A DNA stretch of 64,000 nt from contig NZ_JAUSBX010000045.1 of the NCBI RefSeq assembly GCF_030651835.1, forward strand, positions 26,691 to 90,690, in the 5' to 3' direction. This DNA comes from Methylicorpusculum sp. GTDB lineage: Bacteria > Pseudomonadota > Gammaproteobacteria > Methylococcales > Methylomonadaceae. A program made the translations under genes and the position numbers. Below are positions 48,119 to 56,089 of this stretch, one piece after another (the stretch's first letter is position 1; each line of letters begins with the position of its first letter). The notes beneath the pieces are model-generated. The model worked only from the letters and a program-made list of their open reading frames with translations. It had not been told where the DNA came from and did no database searches.

Positions 48119-48613
48119 ATGATTAATAAAACATTTCCTATTGCTGAAAAATTGATCAGTAATGGCTTGTCTTTAAGCCGCACCCTTTTTCAAGCTCTTC
48201 AGGACGAGTCTCAATTACTGATCAATCAGGATAAAGATAAAAAACTGGATGCGATCACACAGCACAAACAGCATCTAATCAGTGAGATTTCGCAATTTAC
48301 TCAACAAATCGGTCAGGTTCTGCAAACCGAGCAGTTGAATGCGGATAAAAACGGCTTGACGACCTATTTTGAAAGAGCCAAAGCAGTCAGTATGGATACT
48401 CAAAAAGCCGAACATGATTGGCAAGAACTCATCACACTCTCAGAAAAAGCACGCGATTTAAACAATCAGAATGGTGCCGGCATCGAGCTTTTGTTGCGTC
48501 ATACCCGCCTGTCACTCAACATCCTGAAAGGCAAGCCGCAATCAGTTCATACCTATGGCCGCGACGGCTCCACCCAGGCCGACGCAGGCTCAAAAACACT
48601 CTATACAGCTTAG
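48119..48613 (+). CDS. flgN: Flagellar export chaperone FlgN
   Basis: A 164-residue all-helical cytoplasmic protein, chaperone of FlgK and FlgL. It lies 2 bases after flgM. Long amphipathic helices (LLINQDKDKKLDAITQHKQH) and the ending NGAGIELLLRHTRLSLNILK fit the FlgN family, whose overall conservation is low; the context is what makes the call firm. Confidence 0.9.
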   Translation: MINKTFPIAEKLISNGLSLSRTLFQALQDESQLLINQDKDKKLDAITQHKQHLISEISQFTQQIGQVLQTEQLNADKNGLTTYFERAKAVSMDTQKAEHDWQELITLSEKARDLNNQNGAGIELLLRHTRLSLNILKGKPQSVHTYGRDGSTQADAGSKTLYTA

Positions 48614-48667
48614 ACAACTTCAACTCCCTACCACGCATGAGCAAAATCGACCGTTAAGAATCATGCC

Positions 48668-49390
48668 GTGTCAAATTTTAATGAAAACCCAAAATTCGTA
48701 ACCCATCCGGATAAAATAACCAGCATCCTGTGCGCCATCCAAATTCAGAACTGCCTGTGCACGTTATCCCAGCTGGGTCAAAAGAAAGGACTATTAACCT
48801 CAATCATTGAAGTCAATATTGAACAAAACCTTCTAATTCTGGATGAAATCAATTCTGCAGACATCAGCACCTTTCTTCAATCCGCACATAAAATCAAGCT
48901 TTCAACTTATTTAAACGGCGTTCACTTGGCCTTTCTCCTGACGTTGACCGAAATCAAAAAACTTGGTACTGATAGTCTTTATTACTCATCACCCCTTCCT
49001 GATCGTATCTATTACCCGCAACGCAGAAGTTCACCCAGACTCGTCACAGATACATTAACCATCACATGGCCCGCGGCGAAAAACAAATTTTTAGTTCATG
49101 GCGAGGTAATCGATATTTCCAGAGGCGGCATGTCATTCCGCCTGGCCGCAGAAGAGAATAGTGTTCAAGCAGGCGACACCTTAAGAAACTGCCACTTAAA
49201 CTTGCCGATTGGCTATGAGATGGTCTTTACTTTAGTTATTCGTTCAGTCAAAACCGAGCGAAACACTGTTTATATAGGTGGCTATTTTGTAAACCTCTCG
49301 CCTCAAGGCAAAAACAAGCTGGACTTCTACATAGCAGCGCTGGAGCGCGAAATCATAAGAAAACGAAAGAATCCCGATTTAAACCTGTGA
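48668..49390 (+). CDS. YcgR-like PilZ domain protein (flagellar brake)
   Basis: A 240-residue c-di-GMP effector with a GTG start. Residues 1-115 form a YcgR-N-like domain; residues 118-230 form a PilZ domain with the binding motifs RRSSPR (RxxxR) and DISRGG (D/NxSxxG). By analogy it slows flagellar rotation at high c-di-GMP. Its position after flgMN supports this. Stop lies 17 bases before the tRNA gene. Confidence 0.88.
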   Translation: MSNFNENPKFVTHPDKITSILCAIQIQNCLCTLSQLGQKKGLLTSIIEVNIEQNLLILDEINSADISTFLQSAHKIKLSTYLNGVHLAFLLTLTEIKKLGTDSLYYSSPLPDRIYYPQRRSSPRLVTDTLTITWPAAKNKFLVHGEVIDISRGGMSFRLAAEENSVQAGDTLRNCHLNLPIGYEMVFTLVIRSVKTERNTVYIGGYFVNLSPQGKNKLDFYIAALEREIIRKRKNPDLNL

Positions 49391-49407
49391 TACAATCGCC
49401 GCACATT

Positions 49408-49484
49408 GCCCCGGTAGCTCAGCTGGATAGAGCATCCCCCTCCTAAGGGGAAGGTCGGACGTTCAAATCGTCTCCGGGGCACCA
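49408..49484 (+). tRNA. tRNA-Arg (anticodon CCU), integration site
   Basis: Cloverleaf is complete: acceptor GCCCCGG/CCGGGGC, D-arm GCTC..GAGC, anticodon stem TCCCC/GGGGA with loop CTCCTAA (anticodon CCT), T-arm GGACG-TTCAAAT-CGTCT with a slight mismatch, and an encoded CCA. A TACAAT box lies 12 bases upstream. Its 3' half is duplicated at 60697-60753, marking the integrated element; the gene itself is intact. Confidence 0.96.
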
Positions 49485-49494
49485 ATAAAAACAA
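49438..49494 (+). repeat. attL: left 57-bp direct repeat of the integrative element
   Basis: From CCCTCCTAAGG in the anticodon arm through the CCA and 10 bases beyond (to ACAA), identical over 57 bases to 60697-60753. It spans the 3' part of the tRNA gene, the standard target of tyrosine integrases. Confidence 0.93.
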
Positions 49495-49525
49495 GGGCTT
49501 AGGCGATTAACCAAGCTCTTTTTTA
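49493..49525 (+). terminator. Terminator of tRNA-Arg, supplied by the element
   Basis: AAGGGCTT (49493-49500) and AAGCTCTT (49513-49520) form an 8-bp stem with one G-U pair and a 12-base loop, followed by a run of T. Most of it is beyond the att core, so the integrated element brings the terminator for the tRNA transcript. Confidence 0.7.
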
Positions 49526-49540
49526 TTGCCTGAAATAAAT

Positions 49541-49562
49541 TTTTCCCAATTTTGTCCCATTT
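49541..49562 (+). repeat. Candidate integrase arm site, left end
   Basis: A 22-base sequence (TTTTCCCAATTTTGTCCCAT plus TT) that recurs with one mismatch at 60563-60584, just inside the other end of the element, in the same orientation. The gap from 49563 to the terminator at 49858 holds no convincing gene; it includes a 32-base segment similar to sequence beyond attR. Confidence 0.45.
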
Positions 49563-49857
49563 TCAAAAAAACAACCGCAACACTTGCCGAAAAACAGCCA
49601 TAAAAAAAGGCCGGTTATCCATATCGGCCTTTAAGCCATTTTCCAGCAAATCAGCCTTGTTGCCCGGCAACACTATCAAAGTGATGTGCTTTATTTTGGA
49701 AGCAATCAATCCCTCAGCTAGATTTCATGCCAACTCTTTGCAAGATAAGAATATCAAGGCTTACAGCCCGGCATGACATTTGCAATGGTCATTGTTTATA
49801 AAATGAAGCAGGCCACTTTTTTCGTTTGTATTGAATAACTGAATTTCAGACATAAAA

Positions 49858-49879
49858 AAACCGGCACTATGACCGGTTT
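49858..49879 (-). terminator. Terminator of the CTERM-protein gene
   Basis: On the minus strand AAACCGG, a short loop, CCGGTTT followed by several T residues, 28 bases beyond the stop at 49907. A clear intrinsic terminator. Confidence 0.75.
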
Positions 49880-49906
49880 GATTGCTTTGCTTTAACAGCG
49901 TCGAAA

Positions 49907-50665
49907 CTAACTTTTTTGTTTTTTCATGCGAGTGAATGATAACAAGCCCAGTAAGCCACTACCCAGCAACCACATAGCGCCAGGGACCGGCACGGCGGCC
50001 ACTTGTCCGGGGCTGACTGGCCATGCGTAGAACTGACGGTCCTTACTGATGGCGAGCTGGAGGCCACCGTCGGTATAGAAGAGCCACGCGTAACGGGGAT
50101 CATACGCATCCTCCGTAGCCAACCAGTACGCAGAGGTTTGTGCGTTGGTAAATGGCCCGGCATTGCCAGAAGTTCCGAAACTGCCGTCGCCCAGGATGCC
50201 AAAATCGCTACCATTAGTTTCATGATGGCCCAAGGCATTGAGCTCGTTATAGTACAGTTGGCCTAAGAGGCCACTGGTTTGGTTGTAGTCTGCCGAGGGC
50301 AAGGCCCATTGACTGCTGCCGCCGTAGTTGATGCTGTTCAGGTAGTTGGTGAAAGCAAGACCGCCCCACCAGGTCAATTGGCCATTGCCGGTATTGAAAT
50401 CATCGGCGCCGATGGTTTGTAAACCAAAAAATGGATCGTTATAGCTGGGTCTAACACTGGCAATCTGGCTGATAAGACTATTGTCGGCATCGTACATCGT
50501 TTTGAACAGGTTGGCGTCTTGCGTCCAGGTGACGTTGCTGACGCTGCTGTAGACCACAGCACTCCCGTCAACGGCGATGTAAGGCGTTAAAACAGCCTCG
50601 GCATTGAGGGTGGTCAAGCTCAGTAGTAGGCCTGCGGTAGTAATTAGCCTTTTATTGAATGACAT
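49907..50665 (-). CDS. DUF1566-like secreted protein with VPxPG-CTERM sorting signal
   Basis: A 252-residue exported protein from ATG 50665 (AGGA site), with signal peptide RLITTAGLLLSLTTLNAEA. The body has the repeated pattern of DUF1566/Lcl-type domains (VTWTQDANLFKTM, GLAFTNYLNSINYGGSSQWA, SAYWLATE). The C-terminus VPVPGAMWLLGSGLLGLLSF followed by MKKQKS is a PEP-CTERM-like tripartite signal (motif, membrane helix, basic end) recognised by exosortase systems. No exosortase is in the window. It is cargo of the integrative element; the role at the cell surface is unknown. Confidence 0.8.
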   Translation of the reverse strand: MSFNKRLITTAGLLLSLTTLNAEAVLTPYIAVDGSAVVYSSVSNVTWTQDANLFKTMYDADNSLISQIASVRPSYNDPFFGLQTIGADDFNTGNGQLTWWGGLAFTNYLNSINYGGSSQWALPSADYNQTSGLLGQLYYNELNALGHHETNGSDFGILGDGSFGTSGNAGPFTNAQTSAYWLATEDAYDPRYAWLFYTDGGLQLAISKDRQFYAWPVSPGQVAAVPVPGAMWLLGSGLLGLLSFTRMKKQKS

Positions 50666-50798
50666 TTTGTTAATTCCTGGTTTAATGTGTTTTATTGTCC
50701 AATAAGGTTCAATACTGCTGGCTTTTGTCGTTAGTGTCAATTGAATGATGGTATTAGCCTGATTCCGCAAGCATCGAAATAACCAGGAGGCAATTCAA

Positions 50799-50987
50799 AT
50801 GAAATCATCAATGAGCAAAGAGCGGATAATAGAACTAAGCGCGATAGCACTGAGACGGGCCTTAGTTCGTATTCAGAAGAGGAAATTAGACAGCGAGACA
50901 GAGGCGAAGCCGAGCGACAAAAAGGATAAGGAAGCAAATGATCAAATTAGGACTTATGAAGGAGGGATTAATATTAGTTTAGACTAG
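50799..50987 (+). CDS. Small basic hypothetical protein
   Basis: A 62-residue reading frame preceded by a strong AGGAGG site. The N-terminal half is helical and basic (RIIELSAIALRRALVRIQKR), the middle is Lys/Glu/Asp-rich and the end acidic. No family recognised. The ribosome binding site is the main support; its position opposite the CTERM gene makes the two divergent. 50988-51207 shows no gene. Confidence 0.5.
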   Translation: MKSSMSKERIIELSAIALRRALVRIQKRKLDSETEAKPSDKKDKEANDQIRTYEGGINISLD

Positions 50988-51207
50988 GTATTTCCGGATG
51001 TTTTGTATATAAATCAGAGACCTTATTAAAAAGGATTTTAATCATTTCAAATTCTACGGTAACACCCTAAATTCTCGATCTAAGCGCCGATAAAGAGAAG
51101 GCTATGAATGCGCTGGCTTAACTGGAATTGACGGGCTGAATATCGCTGTTTTCGATGCTTGAATCGAAGCCGCGATATGGTTTATCTGGAATCGTGGTAA
51201 TTAATAA

Positions 51208-51488
51208 ATGAAACCTGTTTACACACTTGCACAGGATAAGACAATGACTACAGTCAAATTACAGATAATGGAAAGAGCACTACTCGCCACGATTAACCGT
51301 AAGTTGAAAAAAGACGATGAAGCATTGAAAAATGTACTGATAAATCAAAATATTACAGCACATTAGGCGATTATTACATTATTGATGCAAACAACACCAT
51401 AAGCGCCCAGCACGTTAAAATTGATACACTCGGTAAAGAGTTGGGCGTTTTAGCAGAATATGAGGAGTTGAAATGTGCGGAGATTTGA
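51208..51488 (+). pseudogene. Small protein gene with a one-base frameshift in an A-run
   Basis: The frame from ATG 51208 (with MTTVKLQIMERALLATINRK) ends early at 51366, but the next frame continues at once as KYYSTLGDYYIIDANNTISA and KIDTLGKELGVLAEYEEL to a stop at 51486-51488. Adding one A in the run at GCATTGAAAAATG restores one protein of about 93 residues. I recall similar small proteins in genomic islands but cannot name a function. Either a decayed gene, a sequencing error or a slippage site. Confidence 0.65.
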
Positions 51489-51645
51489 GTTTTGTTCAAG
51501 GTTTTTTGTTATTTATTTTAACGCCCGTTGTTATTTTTTTTATGGCTATATAGATGCATTAAAAAACACTTATGGACGTTTGTGAAAGTGATTGGCGTAT
51601 TAGTATTGCAATTGCCTTGCATAGATTAAATTTCAGGCAATAAAA

Positions 51646-51674
51646 AAGCCGACCATTTTTTAGGTGGCCGGCTT
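51646..51674 (-). terminator. Hairpin with U-tail, minus strand
   Basis: On the minus strand AAGCCGGCCA and TGGTCGGCTT pair with one mismatch and are followed by TTTTTT. A second such hairpin lies at 51738, so the leftward transcript of the 51850 gene meets two terminators in tandem. Nothing else is seen between 51489 and 51849. Confidence 0.6.
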
Positions 51675-51737
51675 GTGTTAACGCCATTTCGTTGCATCGA
51701 AAATGTTAACGATTGCGATTGTATTATAAACAAAAAT

Positions 51738-51763
51738 GCCCGGCAGTTTTGACGCTGCCAGGC
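51738..51763 (-). terminator. Terminator of the 328-residue protein gene
   Basis: On the minus strand GCCTGGCAG, a 7-base loop, CTGCCGGGC, then ATTTTTG. It lies about 90 bases beyond the stop at 51850 of the leftward gene. Confidence 0.65.
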
Positions 51764-51849
51764 TTATCAGTCACGTTGTCGCACTTGGTTACTGATGCGC
51801 TGACTCTAGCATAACTGCGGTATCGCGGAGGACCGGGTTGAATGTCGGG

Positions 51850-52836
51850 TTATGTTTTATTTATATTAAATGCGTCATAAACTTTACTTCGCATTAAACC
51901 TGTACATATTTGATGTGTATCAATTAATTGAATTATTCTATCTACTTGTTGTTGTGATCTAAACGGAAAAGAATAAATGTCTTCTAATTGTTCATCCGTT
52001 AGATATTTATCCAGATGTTGGTAAGGGTCAATCTTTTGTTGGGGTAGCACTTGTTGAAGTAAAAGATTCCAATTACTTTCCAAACTAAAACCTTCAATTA
52101 TCTTCAAATAATTAAGGTGTTGAGTTATCTTTTCTCCGTAACCATTAAACAATGCAGCCCATAACCAATTATGGAATTTTTTTACTTGATTTGAGTATTC
52201 ATTGAATAAACTTTCAACATCGACCCCATCTTCTTGACTCTGAATATATGATTTAGCTAAAGAACTCCAATCATTGAATTGCATAAGATCATCTTTAGAT
52301 AATATAAAAACAACATTCCTGATATTAGTTTCAGAATGGAAAATATTCCAATTTGCTTTTGTAAACTTGATATGTGACAAAAACCTTCTAAGCCCATGGA
52401 CAAACTTATGAACTTCATTTGCTTGAAAGTTTTTTCTTATTTGGTCTTCATAACCATTTACTGGATATTTTTTATTAAATTCTCGTGAATGATCTACCAA
52501 GGCCATAGCACACATTGATGATGAAATAATTCCACGTTGAATTGTTACTTCAATTTTGTCAGTGAATGGCTTATTAGCAATGGTCCAAAAATCGGTATGT
52601 GCAGAATCATATTTAAATTTATTAATTGAAGAAATAAGGTCATCTACTGCATCAAGAAAAATTTTGAGAGATAACCTCAATGACTTCAGTTCACTATATA
52701 TAATTCCACCGGGCAGTTCATTTATTACTGAATGTGTATTTTGAAAATCACGAAAATAAACTATTCGTAGATTTTCTGAACCCCAAGGATGCTCATCTAA
52801 AATTTCTAAAATTTCTTTTTTTGTAAGATCAGACAT
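51850..52836 (-). CDS. Unknown 328-residue protein, candidate defence cargo
   Basis: A soluble, mainly helical protein (no signal or membrane span) with many charged and aromatic residues, e.g. EVHKFVHGLRRFLSHIKFTK and KKFHNWLWAALFNGYGEKI. The segment VHGLRRFLSHIKF has an R-x-x-x-x-H arrangement weakly reminiscent of HEPN nucleases but I cannot call the family. Base composition is clearly more AT-rich than the flanking genes, suggesting a separate origin. It lies 96 bases downstream of the RES-domain gene on the same strand, so the two may form a module. Confidence 0.65.
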   Translation of the reverse strand: MSDLTKKEILEILDEHPWGSENLRIVYFRDFQNTHSVINELPGGIIYSELKSLRLSLKIFLDAVDDLISSINKFKYDSAHTDFWTIANKPFTDKIEVTIQRGIISSSMCAMALVDHSREFNKKYPVNGYEDQIRKNFQANEVHKFVHGLRRFLSHIKFTKANWNIFHSETNIRNVVFILSKDDLMQFNDWSSLAKSYIQSQEDGVDVESLFNEYSNQVKKFHNWLWAALFNGYGEKITQHLNYLKIIEGFSLESNWNLLLQQVLPQQKIDPYQHLDKYLTDEQLEDIYSFPFRSQQQVDRIIQLIDTHQICTGLMRSKVYDAFNINKT

Positions 52837-52932
52837 TAGTTCTCATTTTGAAAAACACAACGTTGGAGGTAAGAGGTGCGGATCCGGCTTGCCGGCGGAG
52901 CGTCCCTCTTGACCAAGTGGTTAGCCATTTGT

Positions 52933-54093
52933 CTATTTCTTGTGTTCATCGAAGACCCTATCGTATTTGGAAGCGGCATCGAAGAGCGCTTTCGGAGAGT
53001 GTCGGTATGAGACACGATTGATCTCAACAACTCTGCTTGATCCCTCAAGCCATACGGCAGCCGTAGGCTCAAAGAGTACGAGGTTAGCTCCGACACCCAC
53101 TGTGCTTCTGAAAGCAATGCCGTCGAAGTTCATTGTTCGAAAGATGTCAGCCAGGAACTGTGTCAGGCTGTATAGCTGTCTGTTACTGGGGGGCGCGGCT
53201 GTGGCTAATGCGTTCTCAACAGCGATGACGATTTCCAAAAGTTCCAGCTCACGATCTGAGTTGAAAAATCTTAGAAGGTCATGCTGAGTAAGGTCGGCAA
53301 TCCTCTGTTCTTTGGTGATGGTGAATTCGGCTACGGAGACAAAATCACCAGGATGGGGTCGAATTTCGGCAATGGCGGTGTCAGCGTCGGCGGCTAAATA
53401 GAGAAATGAAACACCAGGGCGATTAAGACGACCAGAACTTGCAAGTGCTATTGGCGGTGCCGAGATTGCAGCACCAACATGTGGCTCAAAGTAGTACTGT
53501 GTTTCACCGGGTGGAAAGGGGTATTTGGCGGCACGCCTCGTTGCGCCAACTCGCGCACGGTACCAGCCGCCACCCGCAGGAAATGTGCGCGTGATGTATT
53601 TCGGTAGGTCATGGAAGTCTTTGGCATGTTCAGACTCAACGACAAAATAGTTCCTCTCCGTGAGACTCCGCTGAATTAACTGGATGGCGGCTGCTTCTCC
53701 TCTGGAGATAGGCGTAAATGGGGCGTAGTTGTAGATGTCTCGCCCGTAGGCAGTTATCACGCTTACTTGTTCATCTGAATCAAGATTCTCAAGGAACGAG
53801 AGTAGGAATTCTTCATACTCGATTCCGTCAAGCTTGGGATTGACTCTAATGATGCGGTTCTCAGTCGAAAGCAGCGCCTCAAAGCTTTCACCGCCGAGCT
53901 TACTGTGGTATTCCCATTCGGAGTAGTAGTAACGAATGAGGGCTTTGATTGCCCTAATAAACTGTATGTTGTCTGTCGGAATGACCGAGGTGTAAGTGGC
54001 GCCACACACGCTGCATGCTCCATCAACCTTTGCTGCGGAAATCAGGTCTTTGAGCAACTTCGAGTTGGCGCAATCAGTGCAGAGTGCATGCAT
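52933..54093 (-). CDS. Zinc-ribbon and RES-domain protein (putative NAD+-degrading toxin)
   Basis: A 386-residue soluble protein. Residues 1-35 have two CxxC pairs (Cys5/Cys8, Cys27/Cys30) as in a zinc ribbon; residues 36-150 form a helical domain seen before RES domains; residues about 165-365 form the RES domain with Arg179 (WYRARVG), Glu243 (AIAEIRPHPG) and Ser330 (FRSTVG), the three residues for which the fold is named. RES toxins of toxin-antitoxin pairs are NAD+ phosphorylases or ADP-ribosylating enzymes. No Xre-type antitoxin is adjacent; the long N-terminal part may regulate it. Probable defence or stress cargo of the element. Confidence 0.82.
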   Translation of the reverse strand: MHALCTDCANSKLLKDLISAAKVDGACSVCGATYTSVIPTDNIQFIRAIKALIRYYYSEWEYHSKLGGESFEALLSTENRIIRVNPKLDGIEYEEFLLSFLENLDSDEQVSVITAYGRDIYNYAPFTPISRGEAAAIQLIQRSLTERNYFVVESEHAKDFHDLPKYITRTFPAGGGWYRARVGATRRAAKYPFPPGETQYYFEPHVGAAISAPPIALASSGRLNRPGVSFLYLAADADTAIAEIRPHPGDFVSVAEFTITKEQRIADLTQHDLLRFFNSDRELELLEIVIAVENALATAAPPSNRQLYSLTQFLADIFRTMNFDGIAFRSTVGVGANLVLFEPTAAVWLEGSSRVVEINRVSYRHSPKALFDAASKYDRVFDEHKK

Positions 54094-54171
54094 ACCGTAT
54101 TGGAATGGTTAACGTTCTAGCTAAGCTGCCCGCGTAGGCAGGTGTTGTAGCGGGTCAGCTTGAGCGAGGGG

Positions 54172-54438
54172 TTAGGGTGTGCCATTGGACAAGGCAGACT
54201 CTTTACCCGTAAATAGCCCGCCAGCAAAACCAATAACAGCAAAGAAGATGTTTGCTAGGACTTGGACATCAAGTTTGTCTGCTGCGAATAGAAGCGAAGA
54301 AACGATAACAATCAGAAGCAATAAAAATGAGCTAGTTGCAAACCTACCAAAACCTTTGGTTTTAGTAACAAAAAAACCAACCATGGCAACAATACCCACC
54401 ACGAAAATTGAAAGCAAAAGCCATGTAGTTATTTCCAT
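54172..54438 (-). CDS. Two-span membrane protein upstream of the RES gene
   Basis: An 88-residue protein with two or three hydrophobic helices (LLLSIFVVGIVAMVGFFV, SFLLLLIVIVSSLLFAA, ILANIFF-like third) and short polar loops. It is 78 bases upstream of the RES-domain gene on the same strand. Unknown function; small membrane partners are frequent in abortive-infection modules, but that role here is speculation. Confidence 0.6.
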   Translation of the reverse strand: MEITTWLLLSIFVVGIVAMVGFFVTKTKGFGRFATSSFLLLLIVIVSSLLFAADKLDVQVLANIFFAVIGFAGGLFTGKESALSNGTP

Positions 54439-54875
54439 TTGTTTCCCCAGATTGGTTTAAGAACCCTAACAAGTGATTAAATAGTTTCCGTATATCATCC
54501 CTTATCAACGATTTCTAAGCAACAAAGTTACCTAATTCTATCAGGGGGCTAAATGTCTATCTTTCCTTCTCAGATATTGGTTGATCAATAAAATCGGGCT
54601 TTGCTTGCATTATTTTGCTTTGGCTATTATCAATAAATCCTTCAATCTTCAAGTTCATCGGCAACAAGTTGTCATTGATTTTAAGTGAATGTAATTCACA
54701 CCCTTTTTAATCATACGGTTACGGACATTGGACTAACAAAAACCCAGTATTGATTGCCGGTAATTGATTATTGCGAACTGTCGACTCTAAGAGGCAAAAA
54801 AAACCCGGTAAGCAATTCGTTAGCATCGCTTCCGGGTTTTTCAATCCCTAATAGGCTTTAGTTTTTGATCCAGCT
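54439..54875. other. Gene-free stretch with a bidirectional terminator
   Basis: No credible gene. At its right end AAACCCGGTAAGC (54801-54813) pairs with GCTTCCGGGTTT (54828-54839), flanked by A- and T-runs on both sides: a terminator able to work in either direction, here for the leftward genes ending at 54876. The left part would contain the promoter of the membrane protein/RES genes. Confidence 0.6.
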
Positions 54876-55055
54876 CTATTTGCCTTGAATAGTTAGCATT
54901 TTGTGAGCATTGATTAACAGCGTCCCAGCCTCAGCCAGTAATGATAAGGCTTGCTGCCTTCTCTTACACTTGGGTGTTTCAGTCTCAAGCCACACCATCA
55001 ATACATACTCCGCTAAGTCACTGAGCGCCTTTAAATCTGCTTCAACGTCTAGCAT
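54876..55055 (-). CDS. Small hypothetical protein (59 residues)
   Basis: Starts MLDVEADLKALSDLAEYVLM at 55055 behind an AGGCTTGG site; a GTG two codons earlier is possible. Helical, with a hydrophobic end ALSLLAEAGTLLINAHKML. It resembles the many short unknown genes of satellite elements. No family recognised; followed directly by the terminator. Confidence 0.5.
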   Translation of the reverse strand: MLDVEADLKALSDLAEYVLMVWLETETPKCKRRQQALSLLAEAGTLLINAHKMLTIQGK

Positions 55056-55073
55056 AACCAAGCCTATTGGTGG

Positions 55074-55346
55074 TTACCTGAAATCGGTGATTGTTGGTTG
55101 CTGACCAAATGCCGTTTTCGTTTCGACTAGATTGATCTCGCCCCAACAATTAATAGGCCAGTCCATGTGATATGCTGACGATAACCCATTGTCCAAGCCA
55201 AAACGGCGTAGCTTCGTCGTAACCGGCCCCCAGTCCCTTTGATTGGTTGAGCAGGAAAAAGCTATATGCCTTCCACTTACATCAAAAATAATGGTTACTG
55301 ATTTCTCCAATTTGTCTACAGACACTAATTTTGCTGGTAAAAACAT
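55074..55346 (-). CDS. Hypothetical protein (90 residues)
   Basis: Starts MFLPAKLVSVDKLEKSVTII behind AGGAG. Mixed strand/helix character, one CWGE segment near the end, no signal or membrane span. It lies 18 bases before the 59-residue gene, so the two share a transcript. Not recognised. Confidence 0.55.
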   Translation of the reverse strand: MFLPAKLVSVDKLEKSVTIIFDVSGRHIAFSCSTNQRDWGPVTTKLRRFGLDNGLSSAYHMDWPINCWGEINLVETKTAFGQQPTITDFR

Positions 55347-55496
55347 TGTTTGGACTCCTGAAAAATTGATAAGTTAGTTTAGCTTTGCTCATGTGGCAGG
55401 ATTGCTTTCAGTCGAAATTGGACTATGAAAAGATACTGGTTTGATAAAAAGCAACCCTGAGGTATCTCTTTTTTGATTTCGTGCCGCTAAGGTGCC

Positions 55497-55820
55497 TTAA
55501 TCTTCGTTCTGAACATCATCTAATGCGCTTGGATCAAACCAACTGCCCGGTGGCATTACTCGCAAAAAATTAATTGTGGCTTCGCGCATCCTCTTGGTTT
55601 CGCGCTTCCTCTTAGCTTCACGCTTCCTCTTGAAGATAAAACTTGGCTTGCCTGGATCAAGGCTAAGCCCCTTAGTGATATCTGCATTCAACTCACCAGC
55701 AATCGCCAGCATTTCATTTACAAGGTCCATTGATTTTTGCTTGTCTGTCCTTTGGGCTAATCGATCATAGGTCTCGCGATCAATCGAAGCGGTTTTTCCA
55801 TCATCCGAAAACTTAAACAT
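55497..55820 (-). CDS. Hypothetical protein with Lys/Arg-Glu tandem repeat
   Basis: 107 residues from ATG 55820 (AGG site); longer frame to 55916 has no site. The first part (MFKFSDDGKTASIDRETYDR) is followed by helices, and then a repeated basic motif KRKREAKRKRETKRMRE encoded by three 18-bp tandem repeats at 55581-55634. The end, VMPPGSWFDPSALDDV, is well defined. Possibly DNA-binding. It lies just upstream of the iteron-like array. Confidence 0.55.
   Translation of the reverse strand: MFKFSDDGKTASIDRETYDRLAQRTDKQKSMDLVNEMLAIAGELNADITKGLSLDPGKPSFIFKRKREAKRKRETKRMREATINFLRVMPPGSWFDPSALDDVQNED
55581..55634 (+). repeat. Three 18-bp tandem repeats inside a gene
   Basis: Units of the type TTCGCGCTTCCTCTTAGC at 55581, 55599 and 55617, differing at 2-5 positions. 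In frame (18 bp), they add six residues each to the basic tail of the 55497-55820 protein, so copy-number change would alter length without frameshift. Confidence 0.8.
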
Positions 55821-55974
55821 AACTTGACCTTTTGTTTGTAGCCGAACTTCCGGCCTGGGTTTTATTAAATAACCGCTCTTTATAGCTGCGATTACGTGTA
55901 TAACGCTGCTCAACACACCTAGTCCTCAGGTAAATCAAGGCTTCCGGCTACCTCGTCCTTGATTGGTTTGTCGC

Positions 55975-56082
55975 GGACAAGGTGCCGGACAACCGGACAC
56001 TTCTATAGAAGTGTGTCCGTGTCCGTCCGGCGGACACCTCCGGACAAATGTCCGGTTTTGTCCGGTTTTGTCCGGTGTCCGA
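55975..56082. repeat. Iteron-like TGTCCGG array, candidate origin of replication
   Basis: The heptamer TGTCCGG or its complement CCGGACA occurs repeatedly: CGGACA at 55975, CCGGACA at 55986 and 55994, an inverted pair around CTTCTATAGAAG (56001-56012), TGTCCG repeats near 56014-56024, the palindrome CCGGACA-AA-TGTCCGG (56041-56056), then direct copies at 56050, 56060 and 56070, exactly 10 bases apart. It lies right after the replication gene (3' end at 56090). An origin with iterons is the best reading; a repressor-binding region for the 55820 gene is the alternative. Confidence 0.6.
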
Positions 56083-56089
56083 ATCGCAA

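Noticed and set aside
49552..49776. 74-codon frame inside the left end of the element
   Set aside because: No ribosome binding site, and its first part is the 32-base repeat also found beyond attR, which is not in a gene there.
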